From: Haliclona indistincta | Lineage: Eukaryota > Porifera > Demospongiae > Haplosclerida > Chalinidae | DNA: 64,000 nucleotides | Reading direction: 5' to 3' | Assembly (NCBI GenBank): GCA_964017065.1 | Contig: OZ024788.1 | Location: 14,192,696 to 14,256,695 of the forward strand | Part shown: positions 34,599 to 45,189 of the stretch, in pieces | How the letters are laid out: every line of letters begins with the position of its first letter | How positions within the stretch are numbered: the stretch's first letter is position 1 | Notes under the pieces: generated by a model | Seen by the model: only the letters and a program-made list of their open reading frames with translations | Database searches by the model: none | What the model was told of the DNA's origin: nothing | Translations under genes and position numbers: made by a program

Positions 34599-35067
34599 TG
34601 TAACATTGTGACAATAAATATTATCGCATTCAGTGGCGTATCTAGGGGGGGGGTGCTCAGGGTACTCCAGCACCCCCCTTAAACTAGACATATTAATATT
34701 CATAAAGTAGCAGGCTACTGGCTAACCTAACCTCATGCTCTAAGCTCTATAGCTTCATCGAAGAATCCATGATCGAGTGCCGTTCAGTTCTAAATAACGC
34801 ACACTGTACCAATTATTTCACGCAAATAAACGAAAAATTAATTGATCATGAATAATTAATTAGCGAAAATTTTCGCGCGCACATATTCAGCACCCCCTTC
34901 TACCAAATCCTAGATACGCCACTGGCATTGTCTTAGATTACACTTTAGTATGTTAACTGTGTTTGTGCTGTATCATCATTCCATTGGTCTTCGTATATAA
35001 GTAGCTCTCTGTTTCTTGTGAAAGATATCATTTCTCTTGTTCGATGCTGAATATTACCTACATTACA
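34599..35067 (+). repeat. 3' LTR of the second Ty3/gypsy element, split by a MITE
   Basis: LTR parts 34599-34630 and 34925-35067 match 21474-21643. The gaag target duplication follows at 35068-35071. Confidence 0.88.
34631..34924. mobile_element. 294-bp MITE with CAGTGGCGTATCTAGG ends in the 3' LTR
   Basis: Ends CAGTGGCGTATCTAGG and CCTAGATACGCCACTG are inverted. GCATT is duplicated on both sides (34626-34630 and 34925-34929). A second inverted pair (gcaccccc) lies just inside. The CAG..CTG ends suggest hAT, with a short 5-bp duplication. Confidence 0.82.
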
Positions 35068-35071
35068 GAAG

Positions 35072-35297
35072 TGCCAGAGTGACTACAATGAGTACATTGC
35101 GTTACGACCTGCGTTAATAAAAAACTAGATAATATATCAGATAATGAGTTAAAAAGTGGATGATGGGGGTTACAAAAATTGATGTTAAAGTCGCCAATGA
35201 GTACAAAATTAGAAAAAATACGTGGATCTAAACTTTCAAAAACTAGATGCAGGTTATTTATATCAGTAGATTTATTTGGTGGTCGGTACCATACCAT
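35072..35297 (-). mobile_element. LINE 5' segment, endonuclease part
   Basis: MVWYRPPNKSTDINNLHLVF, FVLIGDFNINFCNP and LTQVVTQCTHCSHSGTS are typical of the AP-endonuclease of Jockey/CR1-like LINEs. The element starts abruptly at 35,297, so it inserted 5'-truncated. The 5' junction reads GATTCAATG and the sequence after the poly(A) reads ATGAACAAAG, so only about 3-4 bp (ATG or AATG) are duplicated. Confidence 0.82.
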
Positions 35298-36540
35298 TGA
35301 ATCACGCAAGAAATCCATCCAGTTGGTAGGCAATTTAGTAAGAGCTGATACTTTCCTACGTACACCCTTCCCCCTTTTGTCACGAGTAGACTCCTTCAGA
35401 CTATCAGGAAAGTAGGAATCCCACACTACATCCAGCCTATTAGCAACACGTAGTTGCTTAGATAAGTAAGGGATGAAAATTTTATTGGCATATTCAATGA
35501 AAGTTTTGGCACCTGCAGTTGAGAGAGTGTGGACAGTCGCGGCACCATCCAGTATTATGCAATCATATGTTGAGGGTGATCCAGTCTGCTGAGAAACTAA
35601 AGTTTCTTGCCTCAGGATAAAGTCCCAGTACATGAAAGTAGGGCTTTGTTTACACATGGTTTCTACCCACACCTGCGATTCTATAGTAGATAATGACAAA
35701 ATGCCTCATGCTTAAGCTTTTTAAGAGCCAAAAGAGTAATTTGATGGGCATGCCTGGTTCTAGTAAGATGTGTTGCCTTCAAAAACGAGGAAACGATACC
35801 AGAAATTGCTACTTCTGCCTCAGTTAAGGCAGTAGTCCATCCAGAGTTTTCTAGGACATCTCCCTATGTGTTCCATAAGGCCATTTCTGTGTGCAGTCCA
35901 CCAAGCATGACAACATATTTCTGCTCACCATATGTGTCTGGCCATTTCCACTGGACAAATTTTGTGAGAGCAAACAGAGGTTGATCAAAGGTTGTAACAG
36001 GAATCTGTCCTGGATTAAGGTATTCTATCGCTTGCTTCTGCACAGCCATGCCATGCTTCACCATTGCTGGAGTAGCAGATTTCTATAAAACAGAGGAAGC
36101 AGTGCACATAAGGCTGGGGTCTACAGTCGGAGGCTGACGTGAAGCATGGTAAGCAGCCCAGCAGCCCATGCAATGGCATTTTTAGTGACTACCTTCTCCT
36201 CTACCAGTGGTAAAGCATGGTTGAACCAAGTAATTTCCTCAACTAAGGCTTCATCTAGGCAAGCTCGTGATGGTTCTGCTTCTGAGTACACAGAACTGGG
36301 AATGACAATAGCAGAAGTTGTCATGGAGACAGCAGGAACACATGCATAGTAATCTGGGAGAGACTGCTTGTTTCCAGAGGGTGGTATGGGTAAATGTTGC
36401 CTGCTCTCACCTGGGCAATCCCTAGATGGAAATTGAAAGAGACTAATTCCAGTCCCATGGAAAGAATCGACTGATGTAGTTGAACTAGGGTTGTGATCAA
36501 TGCTGTCTAAAGCACCAACAGTAAATAAAGCACCAAAGGT
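35298..36540 (-). pseudogene. HEEADTR/GCDT family gene, middle part (segment C)
   Basis: Minus-strand family sequence in three frames: FTVGALDSIDHNPSSTTSVD and SFHGTGISLFQFPSRDCPGE (upstream), MVKHGMAVQKQAIEYLNPGQ with KFVQWKWPDTYGEQKYVVML, and finally WVETMCKQSPTFMYWDFILR, GAKTFIEYANKIFIPYLSKQ, RVANRLDVVWDSYFPDSLKE and LPTNWMDFLRDS. The last words join logically to NKVELFSFL of segment D, across the LINE. Frame changes near 36,120 and 35,700-35,860 show decay. Confidence 0.72.
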
Positions 36541-37440
36541 GCAGATGCCTCGGTGCAGTAGCATGTATGCTAGCCTGCAATTAGCAGATGCATATGACAG
36601 CAGCACGTATGCATGCAGTAGATCAATGGAAGCATCAAACAGTTCCATGGAAGCATGCGATGTGCACTGAAGCTGCAGTAGAAGTGACCAGCAGATCCAT
36701 GGTACATTCAGGCAAGCAGCTGCAGATCATAGCAACAGTGCCATGGAAGCACAGGCTAGTGACAGCTATCCAGCAGCATCAGATCATAGCAACAGTGCTA
36801 TGGAAGCACAGGCTATAGTGGCAGCTATCCAGCAGCAGCAGATCTTAGCAACAGTGCCATGGAAGCACAGGCTAGTGACAGCTATCCAGCAGCAGCAGAT
36901 CATATAGCAACAGTGCTATGGAAATGCAGGCTAGTAGCAGCTATCCAGCAACTGTACAAGCTGTTGTACAAAAGTTGTATTGAAGCCAAACAGAATAATG
37001 CTCAAGTGTAGCTGGGCGTGACTGTAACCGCTCTGCTCGCTCCGGCTCACCTGTCGAGCAGCTAAGTGAACTCAAACACGCTTTCGCTCGCTAGTTTCAC
37101 TGCTGCCAATGGAGTCGCGCGAGCTGTACTATCACAGATCAAGCCTTCAAGTTGCACTGTAGCCATCTGTAGACAGTTTTAATTGTCTATGAAGTAGGCC
37201 CGAGCGCTCAAGATGGCTGTTTAGGTTAGCAAATCACGCCATAACTTCAAAACAAAGGCTTTAATAGGAAATCTGTCAAATTTGATTTTCATAAACTATC
37301 GAGATCTACCTGTATTGCAAGTTTCAGCGCTTAGTAGCAAGCGGTTGCTGAGATACGCATTGCGAACACACACAAACACAAACGAACAGACTACTGTATG
37401 CCTCGTGGCTCCGCCCACACCTCGGCATAATAACCCCTTT
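36541..37440. mobile_element. 0.9-kb insertion with 60-66-bp tandem repeats in the family pseudogene
   Basis: It separates LQKG (segment B) from FTVGALD (segment C), which are adjacent in the family. About 36,716-36,960 holds four units (gcagatcatagcaacagtgc, catggaagcacaggcta, gtgacagctatccagca). The right edge ends ttatgccgaggtgtgggcgg when read on the minus strand, and the left edge carries gccgaggcat-type bases and a GCACC-ttt-GGTGC hairpin. No gene. The element class is unknown. Confidence 0.55.
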
Positions 37441-38135
37441 TGAAGACAAGTAGGAGCAACAACACCTTCTTTCTCGAATTGTTCACAAACAGCAGTGGCA
37501 ATCCATTCTTCTAACTCCAGAACCCTATCATATGAAATGCATATTCCAATTTGATAAAGCTGCTGGATGAGTTTCTTGCTTCGGGTCACCTGATGCATAT
37601 TCAGACCAAGATACTCAGGAAGAGGCGGCTCTCGTTGCAGAGAATGTCTTGGTTTCACATCCGTTTTGGAGGGACGTTTCTTGACATTGTAGAGAATAAG
37701 TTGGCTAATAGTAAGACTAGCCTGTGATTCTTGCCTGTCTTGATCTTGCAAATTGAGGCCATTTAGTACAAGTGAGACCAGAGACTTAAGACTGGAAGGG
37801 AGAGAATGCTCCTGCCATTTTGGTGGAGAACTACCAGTGAATGTGAAGTGATCATGATTGAAAATGTCATTTCGAATTATGGCAGCTGCCTTAGCAAGAA
37901 TAGCAACATCTTCAGAAAAGTCGCGCTTTTTGAGAGCTTTCTTCTGCATATTCTTCATTCCTTCCTCAAAAAAATTGATAGTGTTTTTACCATCATGCTG
38001 TTCCTGATCCTCTGGAAACTTCTCCAATACATTAGCCTTTAGTCTGGTTTTGTTGATTTGCTTTTTGATACCGAGATCTTTAAGGCGGTTAACATACGTG
38101 GAGTGTATGTCAGAAAGCTGGAAAAAGAGGGTTCC
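37441..38135 (-). pseudogene. HEEADTR/GCDT family gene, segment B
   Basis: Open on the minus strand: TGTLFFQLSDIHSTYVNRLK, then LEKFPEDQEQHDGKN, ALKKRDFSEDVAILAKAAAI, SLVSLVLNGLN, KPRHSLQREPPLPEYLGLNM, HQVTRSKKLIQQLYQIGICI, SYDRVLELEEWIATAVCEQF and ending LQKG at the 0.9-kb insertion. No stop in this part, but neighbours are broken, so the gene is non-functional. Confidence 0.7.
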
Positions 38136-38143
38136 AGTATCTA

Positions 38144-38735
38144 AAAAAGCTTTAATAAAAAAACTGAAAAGTGTAGGGATGACTCTTAAAAAAGGAAAGG
38201 AACAAGATTGGATGATGCTTGCAAAAGTAAAGGAACAAGATGGAATAACGATAAGCTTGCAAATGTAAAAGTCCCAAGTATCCCTACATCAGCGGCTTGC
38301 TGCGACGACGTGCAACTGACAAAATGCGGAATCCTTTTCCTATACCTTTACAACCGTCAATTACTTCATCGGACTGCGTCCTCCAAACACAGCTACCTGC
38401 AGCATATTTACAACTGTCAACTACTTCATCGGACTGCGTCCTCCTAAACACAGATACCTCTAGTTATTTACAACCGTCAATTACTCCATCGGACTGCGTC
38501 CTCCAAACACAGATACCTCTAGTTATTTACAACCAACAATTACTCCATCGGACTGCGTCCTCCTTCAAGCCGCTGATGTAGGGATACTTGGGACTTTTAC
38601 ATTTGCAAGCTTATCGTTATTCCATCTTGTTCCTTTACTTTTGCAAGCATCATCCAATCTTGTTCCTTTCCTTTTTTAAGAGTCATCCCTACACTTTTCA
38701 GTTTTTTTATTAAAGCTTTTTTACTTTACTTGTTC
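38144..38735. mobile_element. Foldback element with about 155-bp arms and tandem-repeat loop
   Basis: The left arm (38144-38299, aaaagctttaataaaaaaac through ccctacatcagcggcttg) is repeated inverted at 38567-38724 almost perfectly. The loop holds about four 60-bp units (tatttacaaccgtcaattac, tccatcggactgcgtcctcc). It shares the inner ccctacatcag.ggct motif with the foldbacks at 41290-42435 and 56690-57190. Open frames crossing it are not genes. Confidence 0.85.
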
Positions 38736-39995
38736 CTGTTACTTTTTTGATCACTACCAGTTTGAAGTTATTAGTTGTATTCTATGTATAAGATGTTATT
38801 TCATTTTGACAACTCTGTGAGCAGCAGTTACTAGTCTAGCAGATGTGAACGTGCACAGGGTCTTGAGAGTAAGGAGTGTGGTTTAAAATAATGTTTAATA
38901 TTACCAATGAAAGGTTTAAAATAGTTAAAGAGGTTGAGGACGCAGACAGCAAAATATCAAGTCCAGGTATGATTTGACAACATGATACTTGTTAGTACAG
39001 TAATGGATGAAGGAAGAGAGGCCGTATACTGACAACTCATGATGCTGCAAGCCTAATAGTAGGAGCACGCCTTAGTAGAACCTTGTTAATGTCAATATCA
39101 CACTCACAGAGGCTTCTAGTCCTTTACAACTTACGCTGCGTGGTGTAGGAAGTAGGAACCTTACTGTTCTTAGAATCTTGCTGCCGGTAAGCTAGAATCA
39201 TTGTTCATGACTGGGTATTTCAGTTTTAACCCGCCATCTGAAGCTTTAACGAACAGATCAGTGTTACTTAGGCTATAGTACTGCTCTAGACAAATTTCAT
39301 ACCACTGGCTTGCGCGCTGAAGCGTCCAGAGCAGAGACAAAACGCAGTATCGATCGAGATAGCTAGCTGCAAAACTGGTGTGGGCGGAGTTAATGATACG
39401 AGTGACAAGAGGGTTAATTATTTAATGGCGTCTTCAGTCTAAAACGGCCCAAAAACCATGTTTTTCAAGGATTACTCGCTTCTGGTAGTGTTTAATGCCT
39501 ATCTAAGAAGTAAGTGCACTATTCCAGATATATACACGTGCAATTGTGCAGGTTTGGTAGTGATTCGTTCACTCAGGACAGCGCTAGGCTCGTTCAAAGA
39601 AGAAAGAAAGAAAGAAAGAAAGAAAGAAGAAGAAGAAAGAAGATGAACAATTCGCGTGGGCGGCGATTTTAGTTTACCACTTTAGAAACGTCTGTCAGCT
39701 TCGCCAAAGGTATTTCCATGCTCAGAACAATCGTCTGATCAATCCTAGATGTCTGGAATCTCAAGAAACGCTAAAACAGCGAAGATCTGCAACGGCTCCC
39801 AGAGAGTCGCCATCTTGATTTTCGTCGTCAAGCAAGCAGTCCCGGCGACTTTCATAGACTTCCTACAAGCGCTTACACTTCAGATTCACTTAGAGATAGT
39901 TAAAATGCAGTAGAAATGTATAACAATAGAGATATGTGCGAAAACTCATTTTCACACATGAGTAGCCGCCATCTTAATTCGAGGTCATCCCTACA
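38736..39995. other. Inserted sequence without a gene
   Basis: This lies between segments A and B of the family pseudogene. A (GAAA)n/(GAA)n run is at 39,599-39,646. A catccctacat motif at 39,986 recalls the foldback ends, so this may be part of a larger damaged foldback insertion. No gene is seen. Confidence 0.4.
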
Positions 39996-40019
39996 TATCA
40001 TTGCCGATCGGCAATGATA
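39996..40019. repeat. 24-bp perfect palindrome
   Basis: TATCATTGCCGA followed at once by its reverse complement. It sits at the junction between pseudogene segment A (YIEKSII) and the inserted sequence. Confidence 0.85.
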
Positions 40020-40510
40020 ATAGATTTCTCAATATAGCTTGCAAGTTCTACCAATGCCCTGGACTCATTTAGTTTCGCATCTTTATCTCCGGCTAGTTGG
40101 CTAGACTTTCTTACATGACTTCTGTATCGGTTTCTAAGATTAACCAAACATTTCAAGTGGTATTTGCTACCCTAGCTATTAGATCGCCAACATCACTTAT
40201 TCTAGCAAGAATATTGGTATCTTGTAGTACTGTTACTATGGCACGAATATTGCTATCTGCATCAAAGGTCAAAACTTGATGAAGACTACCTTCGTCACAC
40301 CCCCTTTCACAAAATATACATTCATCTACTGAAATTGCTTGACGCTTGCTACGCTTTTAGTCAGGCGGGTTAGACTCACTTGCTGAGGCACTCCTTTTCT
40401 TTACTTTGGTGAGCTTTGAGGTATTGTATTTTAAATAGCAAGATTTATGCCAAGATGCGCTGTGCATCACAAAGGTAGTTGCACTTTCATTGGGTACAAA
40501 GAAAATAGGT
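40010..40510 (-). pseudogene. HEEADTR/GCDT family gene, 5' part (segment A)
   Basis: The minus strand reads VPNESATTFVMHSASWHKSC, KKRSASASESNPPD then a stop, KRSKRQAISVDECIFCERGC, LHQVLTFDADSNIRAIVTVL, DTNILARISDVGDLIA and, after a frameshift, KYHLKCLVNLRNRYRSH and ELASYIEKSII. The order fits the N-terminus of the family (Cys/His-rich module). One stop and one frameshift mark the pseudogene. The likely start is near or beyond 40,510. Confidence 0.62.
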
Positions 40511-40588
40511 GTTGGAAGTGCATTCATCATTCAAAACTGATTGACGTTAGCCAAGAATGATTCATATGGTCTATTTTGATCACCTTTG

Positions 40589-41220
40589 GTAATTAGGGAG
40601 ACACGGTAGTGTCTCCCTATGTAGGGTCGAACGAGAAAACAAGATGGCGGCTACATACAATGTATTAGCATTCAAACGCTGATATTTCGCCTGGTGATGA
40701 ATTTTATACGTCCAAAGACACTTAAATCTGCTCTCTGGCGTTGCCCCATCTTACAATAGCAAGGATGTCGCTCGAAATTGTTGCTAAAGTGACGAACCTG
40801 GAAACGGTGAAAATCGAGTTTCGTCATCTTCGTCTTCTTCTTTCTTCTTTCTTCAGCGCGCCTAGCGCCTTTACGCGAGCAGTGCCGAGACCAAAACACC
40901 CACGAAAAGTCGTGAAATTCTCCTGGCAGGTGCCTTTTGAACTTTGTATTTAGCGCAACGGCGATATAAATTCCGCGATTTCTCGATCGTGATCCATAGT
41001 CAGCTAAGTGTTAGACGCCATTATTGTGATTGCGCAATACGCACGTGACCAAGCAGTGGTCAGCGCACGTGACCAAGCACTAGCTTTAGTATCGCCGCGC
41101 CGACGCGCCGTATGGTACACGGAGAACACATAAATTGTCTGGAGTCTTCGAAGAACGGTAAGCTCGTATAGGATCACCATTCTGCACTTGCCAGATAATT
41201 ATAACCGCCGTACAGGTCTA
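40589..41220 (+). mobile_element. Non-autonomous relative of the Helitron 5' region
   Basis: From the hairpin TAGGGAGACAC-ggta-GTGTCTCCCTA at 40,593-40,618 onward, about 380 bp match 47,973-48,350 upstream of the Helitron gene (gaacgagaaa, gatggcggctacatac, gctgatatttcgc, ggcgttgccccatc, gtgacgaacctg). The rest (aacggcgatataaattccgc, to aaacaagtgtgggcgggg) is repeated again at about 41,587-41,850. No coding sequence. Confidence 0.7.
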
Positions 41221-41289
41221 CAAACAAGTGTGGGCGGGGCTCGTATGCACTGCATGCATGCATTCATGCATGCATAGGCGACCTGATAC

Positions 41290-42435
41290 ATTTGTATGTA
41301 CAGCATAACAATTATTTTTAGTTACAAGTTTAAAGCCATCAACAACAGGAAAACTAAACCAATGGTGGAAACAAAGACGGCTCGGTACTTGCATGATATT
41401 GAACTGCACATTACTGAAAAAGAAAAATGGACACAAACAAGAAAATTAAAAAGATTTCTATCGAAATCAATAGGATGTAGGGTTGTGAAATCTACCACTG
41501 GTCCACAATGTAAACTAACAAGGAACAAGCATGGAATAGTAACACGATTGACTTGCTAACAGACCATAGAACTTAGTTTTTAGCTAAACGGCGATATAAA
41601 TTCCGCGACTTCTCGATCGTGATCCATTGTCAGCTAAGTGTTAGACGCCATTAATAATTATAGTGATTGTGCAATACGCATACGCGCGTGACCAAGCTGT
41701 GGTTAGCTTGAGTATCGCCACGCCGTATAGATCACGGAGAACACATAGTTGTCTGGCGAGTCTTCGAAGAACGGTAAGCTAGCAAGCGCAGAATCACCAT
41801 TCTGCCTTGCCAGATAATTATAACCGCCGTAAACAAGTGTGGGCGGGGCTCGTATGCACTGTATTCATGCATGCGTAGGCGAGCTGATATCTACAGCATA
41901 AGAATTATTTAGCTACAAGTTTAAAATTGTTAATAATAAAGAAAAGCCATCAACAACAGGAAAACCAAACCAATGGTGGAGACAAAGATGGCACAGCAAT
42001 TGCATGATATTGAACTGCACTTCACTGAAAAAGAAAAAAGGACACAAACAAGAAAATTAAAAAGATTTCTATCGAAATCAAAAGGATATAGGGTTGTGAA
42101 ATCTACCACTGGTCAACAATGTAAACTAACAAGGAACAAGCATGGAATGGCAACACGATTGACTTGCTAACAGACCATAGATCCCTACATCAGTGGCTGT
42201 ACATAAGCTGTCACAAGCTGAATGCACGTCAGGTGTCAGTCAACAGCAACAAGCTGAACTAGCTATAGTCAACTACAGCAGCCACTGATGTAGGGATCTA
42301 TGGTCTGTTAGCAAGTCAATCGTGTTGCCATTCCATGCTTGTTCCTTGTTAGTTTACATTGTTGACCAGTGGTAGATTTCACAACCCTATATCCTTTTGA
42401 TTTCGATAGAAATCTTTTTAATTTTCTTTTGGATT
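41290..42435. mobile_element. Foldback element with a duplicated left arm
   Basis: The left arm occurs twice (about 41,325-41,575 and 41,945-42,180: ccatcaacaacaggaaaac, gttgtgaaatctaccactgg, cgattgacttgctaacagac). The inverted arm is at 42,285-42,430, after a loop bounded by ccctacatcagtggctg and cagccactgatgtaggg. The two copies also share upstream flank with the Helitron-like sequence, so a unit of about 600 bp was duplicated. The short frames here (70-90 codons) are arm sequence, not genes. Confidence 0.8.
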
Positions 42436-42564
42436 ATGCAATGGGCACCTTAAGGATTCAGCTGTACTTTCTTGGCAAATAATGCACAAATTCCAGTCTA
42501 TATCCATGATGGTATACACTATATAGAGTATAATAATATAATGTTTATTTAACTGGGCAAACAG

Positions 42565-43179
42565 TATAGACCATTTTAGGCGCTAATAGGTGCGAATGTT
42601 TGGACCGCCATATTGACGGTATTGTGCTGCTGGTAAAACACAAGATATTCGTTTCTTTGCGTGCTTGGCAGGATACTTTCCACTTGCAAGCGATAGAATT
42701 TTACATTGCAAGCTTAAGAGTTTACAAACCAACATTACTGCCACAATCTCGGTCAAGAAAGCGAAGTTAACAAGCAGTTGACTGCAAGAAACTGGTCAAG
42801 TTTTGCTGCTGTTCTGTATCAGCCAAGCTATTATCGATTGGACTATTTGATCAAGGCCGCTACCAGTATTGTTTGCCTCCATGATGTAGTTGCTCGTAGG
42901 CACAGTGTGCCAGTAAAACCGAACAAAATGTCAGTAGTTTCGTTCCATATTTCCCGCTTTGCTGGCTGTTCGAGAGAGAGAAACGCACGTTTTCAAGCTC
43001 TAGTTATAAGCAATATACTTTCGCTTGTGTGTGCAAAGTACCTAGCTAAGCACGCAAAAAGACGAAACCTTGTGTTTTGCCTGCAGCACAATACCGACAA
43101 AATGGTGGCGTCGACACGGTCATGTCCGGTGTTGTACGGGCGCGTGCGGGAAAATGATTAGCGACTAAAATGGTCTATA
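42565..43179. mobile_element. 0.6-kb TIR MITE with TA target
   Basis: Ends TATAGACCATTTTAGGCGCT and AGCGACTAAAATGGTCTATA are inverted with one mismatch over about 25 bp, and TA flanks the ends. A 127-codon frame (42778-43161) fills much of it. It resembles nothing I know and is probably chance. Confidence 0.72.
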
Positions 43180-43181
43180 CT

Positions 43182-44172
43182 TACCTGACCGGATACTCTT
43201 ATCAGCTGGCCAGGTAACCGGCCATGTGGTCTACAATCCTATTTAATACCCATTTTGATAATGTAATTCATGTGAACTAGCTATAATTATGGAGGATTAT
43301 GTGTAAATGCACTTAAAATTTTTTTGCCATTTTTCGTATTAATGCAGCTGCCATTTCGTTTGCGCAAGGATTTGGTAAGGGCTCCTCGGACCAAATTACT
43401 TATTTTGACCTAAATAATAGCTGTAAGAAATTTGGTGCTTTTATCCGCTCTGTAACAATAATGCCAAAAATTTACGCTAAGCCACCAGACTACTAAGGAT
43501 GGAGCTAAAAACTTAAAATTAATGCCATTTATACGGAGAATAAATGGAGTTAATGAACCGGGCACTCCCCCAGGGTATTGGGAGGCGTCCTGTAGGCGTG
43601 GCTAGTGTGTGCTCGTGCTGAGCTCATTTCACCCTCGTCGTGTCTCCCTTTGCTATCCATCTCAATCGTCGTCAATACCAGTTCGATGGCTCAACTCAAG
43701 GCAGGCGTTTGAGAGCCCGCGGGTCTCGGGCAGTGGCGATACCAAGATCGTCGGCCGCGCCGTACAGCACGCGCTCGCGAGGCGCCCCATCTAACACTAG
43801 GGTGACGGTACTCTCCATCACACCGACTACGGGAGCCGGTACCTCTGCAACCCTTACACCTGCTCCAGTGTCACAATAGTGACATTTAGTTACACCGATT
43901 TTGAGCAAACGCGTAACGAGTCACGTGCGCGTGCAAGCACCACCGTGACCACCCATTACACGTTGATTCCACTCGTTCTGGACGTGTGTACAGGCAGCTC
44001 CATGCGGTCACTCTCTCCTGGTGGTTTCCTCTGGTCAGTTTGCGCCCGACTTCACGTCTGGTGAGAATAAAACTATCCGTTTGTGGTTGTTCTTAATTTT
44101 TGCCATGTTAAATAGTCGCTTGCTCATTGTTCTTGTCTTCAACAGTCCTGTTTCTGCTACTATTTCAATACA
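43182..44172. other. No gene recognised; probable left side of the Harbinger element
   Basis: Short overlapping frames at 43,600-43,900 have no family resemblance. The stretch just before 44,173 is the presumed leader of the Myb-like gene. I could not find the element's terminal repeats. Confidence 0.35.
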
Positions 44173-45112
44173 ATGCCTCAGTTTCGTTGGCCAGATGTAG
44201 AAAACGATATTTTTCTAGCAAGAGAGGTCGTTGGACGCCGTCCAACCAAGGCAGCTGACTGGGAAGTGATTGCAAGCACACTCAACGCAGCTTTCAGTAC
44301 ACCAACCAGAATTGTGCAACTTAAAGGGAGGGGATGTAGAGAGAGGTTAGAGAGGCTTCTTGGTAAATTTCGTTCAGAGGAGAGCCAGTCTTTGAAAAGG
44401 CTAGTTAACTGTTATTTTATAGTAATGTGATAGCTTAAGTTCAACTGTTATAGGTCTGGTACAGAGGAAGAATATAGCGAACTTGTACAGTTGCTTGAAG
44501 ACATCTCTACATATCAAAGAGATATGCATGATGCTATTGTGCAGCAAAAAGAGATAAAGAAGCAAAAGGAGATGAGTGACAAAAGCATTGGTGAAGAGAT
44601 GAGAAAAGCAGCCATGGAAAGTTTATCTCATAAGTTTATACTTACATGTGCATGAACTGAATAATTATAATGGCACTTAATATTTCAGAACGAAAGCGAA
44701 GAAGAGAGCTAGAGGAAGAAAAGGAGAACATATCTATCATGGAAGATGAGAATTATGATGATCTTGAGGATGTAGATGAACTCAGTTCACACTTAGCGAA
44801 AGGTTTGAACAGCAGTCACGTATTATACTTATTACGTATTTTTTGTTTGTCCAGATTACACAAAAAATCCCAAGAGGGCTTCAAAGCTATCTGCAATGCA
44901 GTTGTTGGAAAAGAAACTGGAAAAAAGCTGATCTTAAGAAAATGGAGTTAGATCTAAAAAGAAAGGAACTTGAGCTAAAGGAAATACAAATGGAAAGAGA
45001 ACATGAGGAGCGACAGAAGAGAGAAGAGGACATCAGACAGAAAAGAACGCAACTGGAACTCATGGAAAGAAAAACCATGCTGGAGTTACTTGTGAAATTA
45101 ACCTCTAAGTAG
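44173..45112 (+). CDS. Harbinger-type Myb/SANT-like accessory protein (one frameshift)
   Basis: PIF/Harbinger transposons encode a DNA-binding protein that helps the transposase reach the nucleus and the DNA ends. Exon 1 starts MPQFRWPDVENDIFLAREVV and has a trihelix/Myb-like pattern (ADWEVIASTLNAAF, GCRERLERLLGKFRSEESQS). It ends at a probable GC-AG intron (AAAAG, then GCTAGT). Exon 2 at about 44,455-44,615 (SGTEEEYSELVQLLEDISTY) and exon 3 at about 44,691-44,802 (RKRRRELEEEKENISIMEDE) follow. The last exon, about 44,855-45,112, codes a charged coiled coil (MELDLKRKELELKEIQMERE). A run of six A near 44,925 puts it out of frame by one base. Convergent with the transposase 78 nt away. Confidence 0.7.
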
Positions 45113-45189
45113 GGTTCAGTTGGAACATTCCGTTTCACGGTCATGCAACATGTCACTTAATCATTCAGTTGTACAAGATACAAGAACAA

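Larger units (their letters stand above)
21474..35067 (+). mobile_element. Second Ty3/gypsy element, swollen to 13.6 kb by insertions
   Basis: 170-bp LTRs at 21474-21643 and 34599-35067 (the latter split by a MITE) with the 4-bp target duplication gaag on both sides. Primer-binding site TGGTGTCAGAGGTGG at 21646-21660 matches the 3' end of animal tRNA-Leu. gag, protease, RT, RNase H and integrase follow in order. Removing a LINE tail, an hAT-like MITE, the 7.5-kb transposon and the LTR MITE leaves about 5.3 kb, a normal size. Several frameshifts show it is dead. It landed in the LINE endonuclease. Confidence 0.9.

Noticed and set aside
38050..38581. Frames of 72-94 codons with repeated Ser/Thr-rich peptides
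   Set aside because: They are the arm and tandem-repeat loop of a foldback element.
41296..42170. Two similar 65-87-codon frames (METK.A...HDIELH type) that look like a small gene family
   Set aside because: The similarity comes from the duplicated foldback arm. The inverted arm carries the same bases, and there is no promoter or wider family.
42778..43161. 127-codon frame as a possible gene
   Set aside because: It lies within a TIR MITE, has no recognisable motif, and its length is possible by chance.
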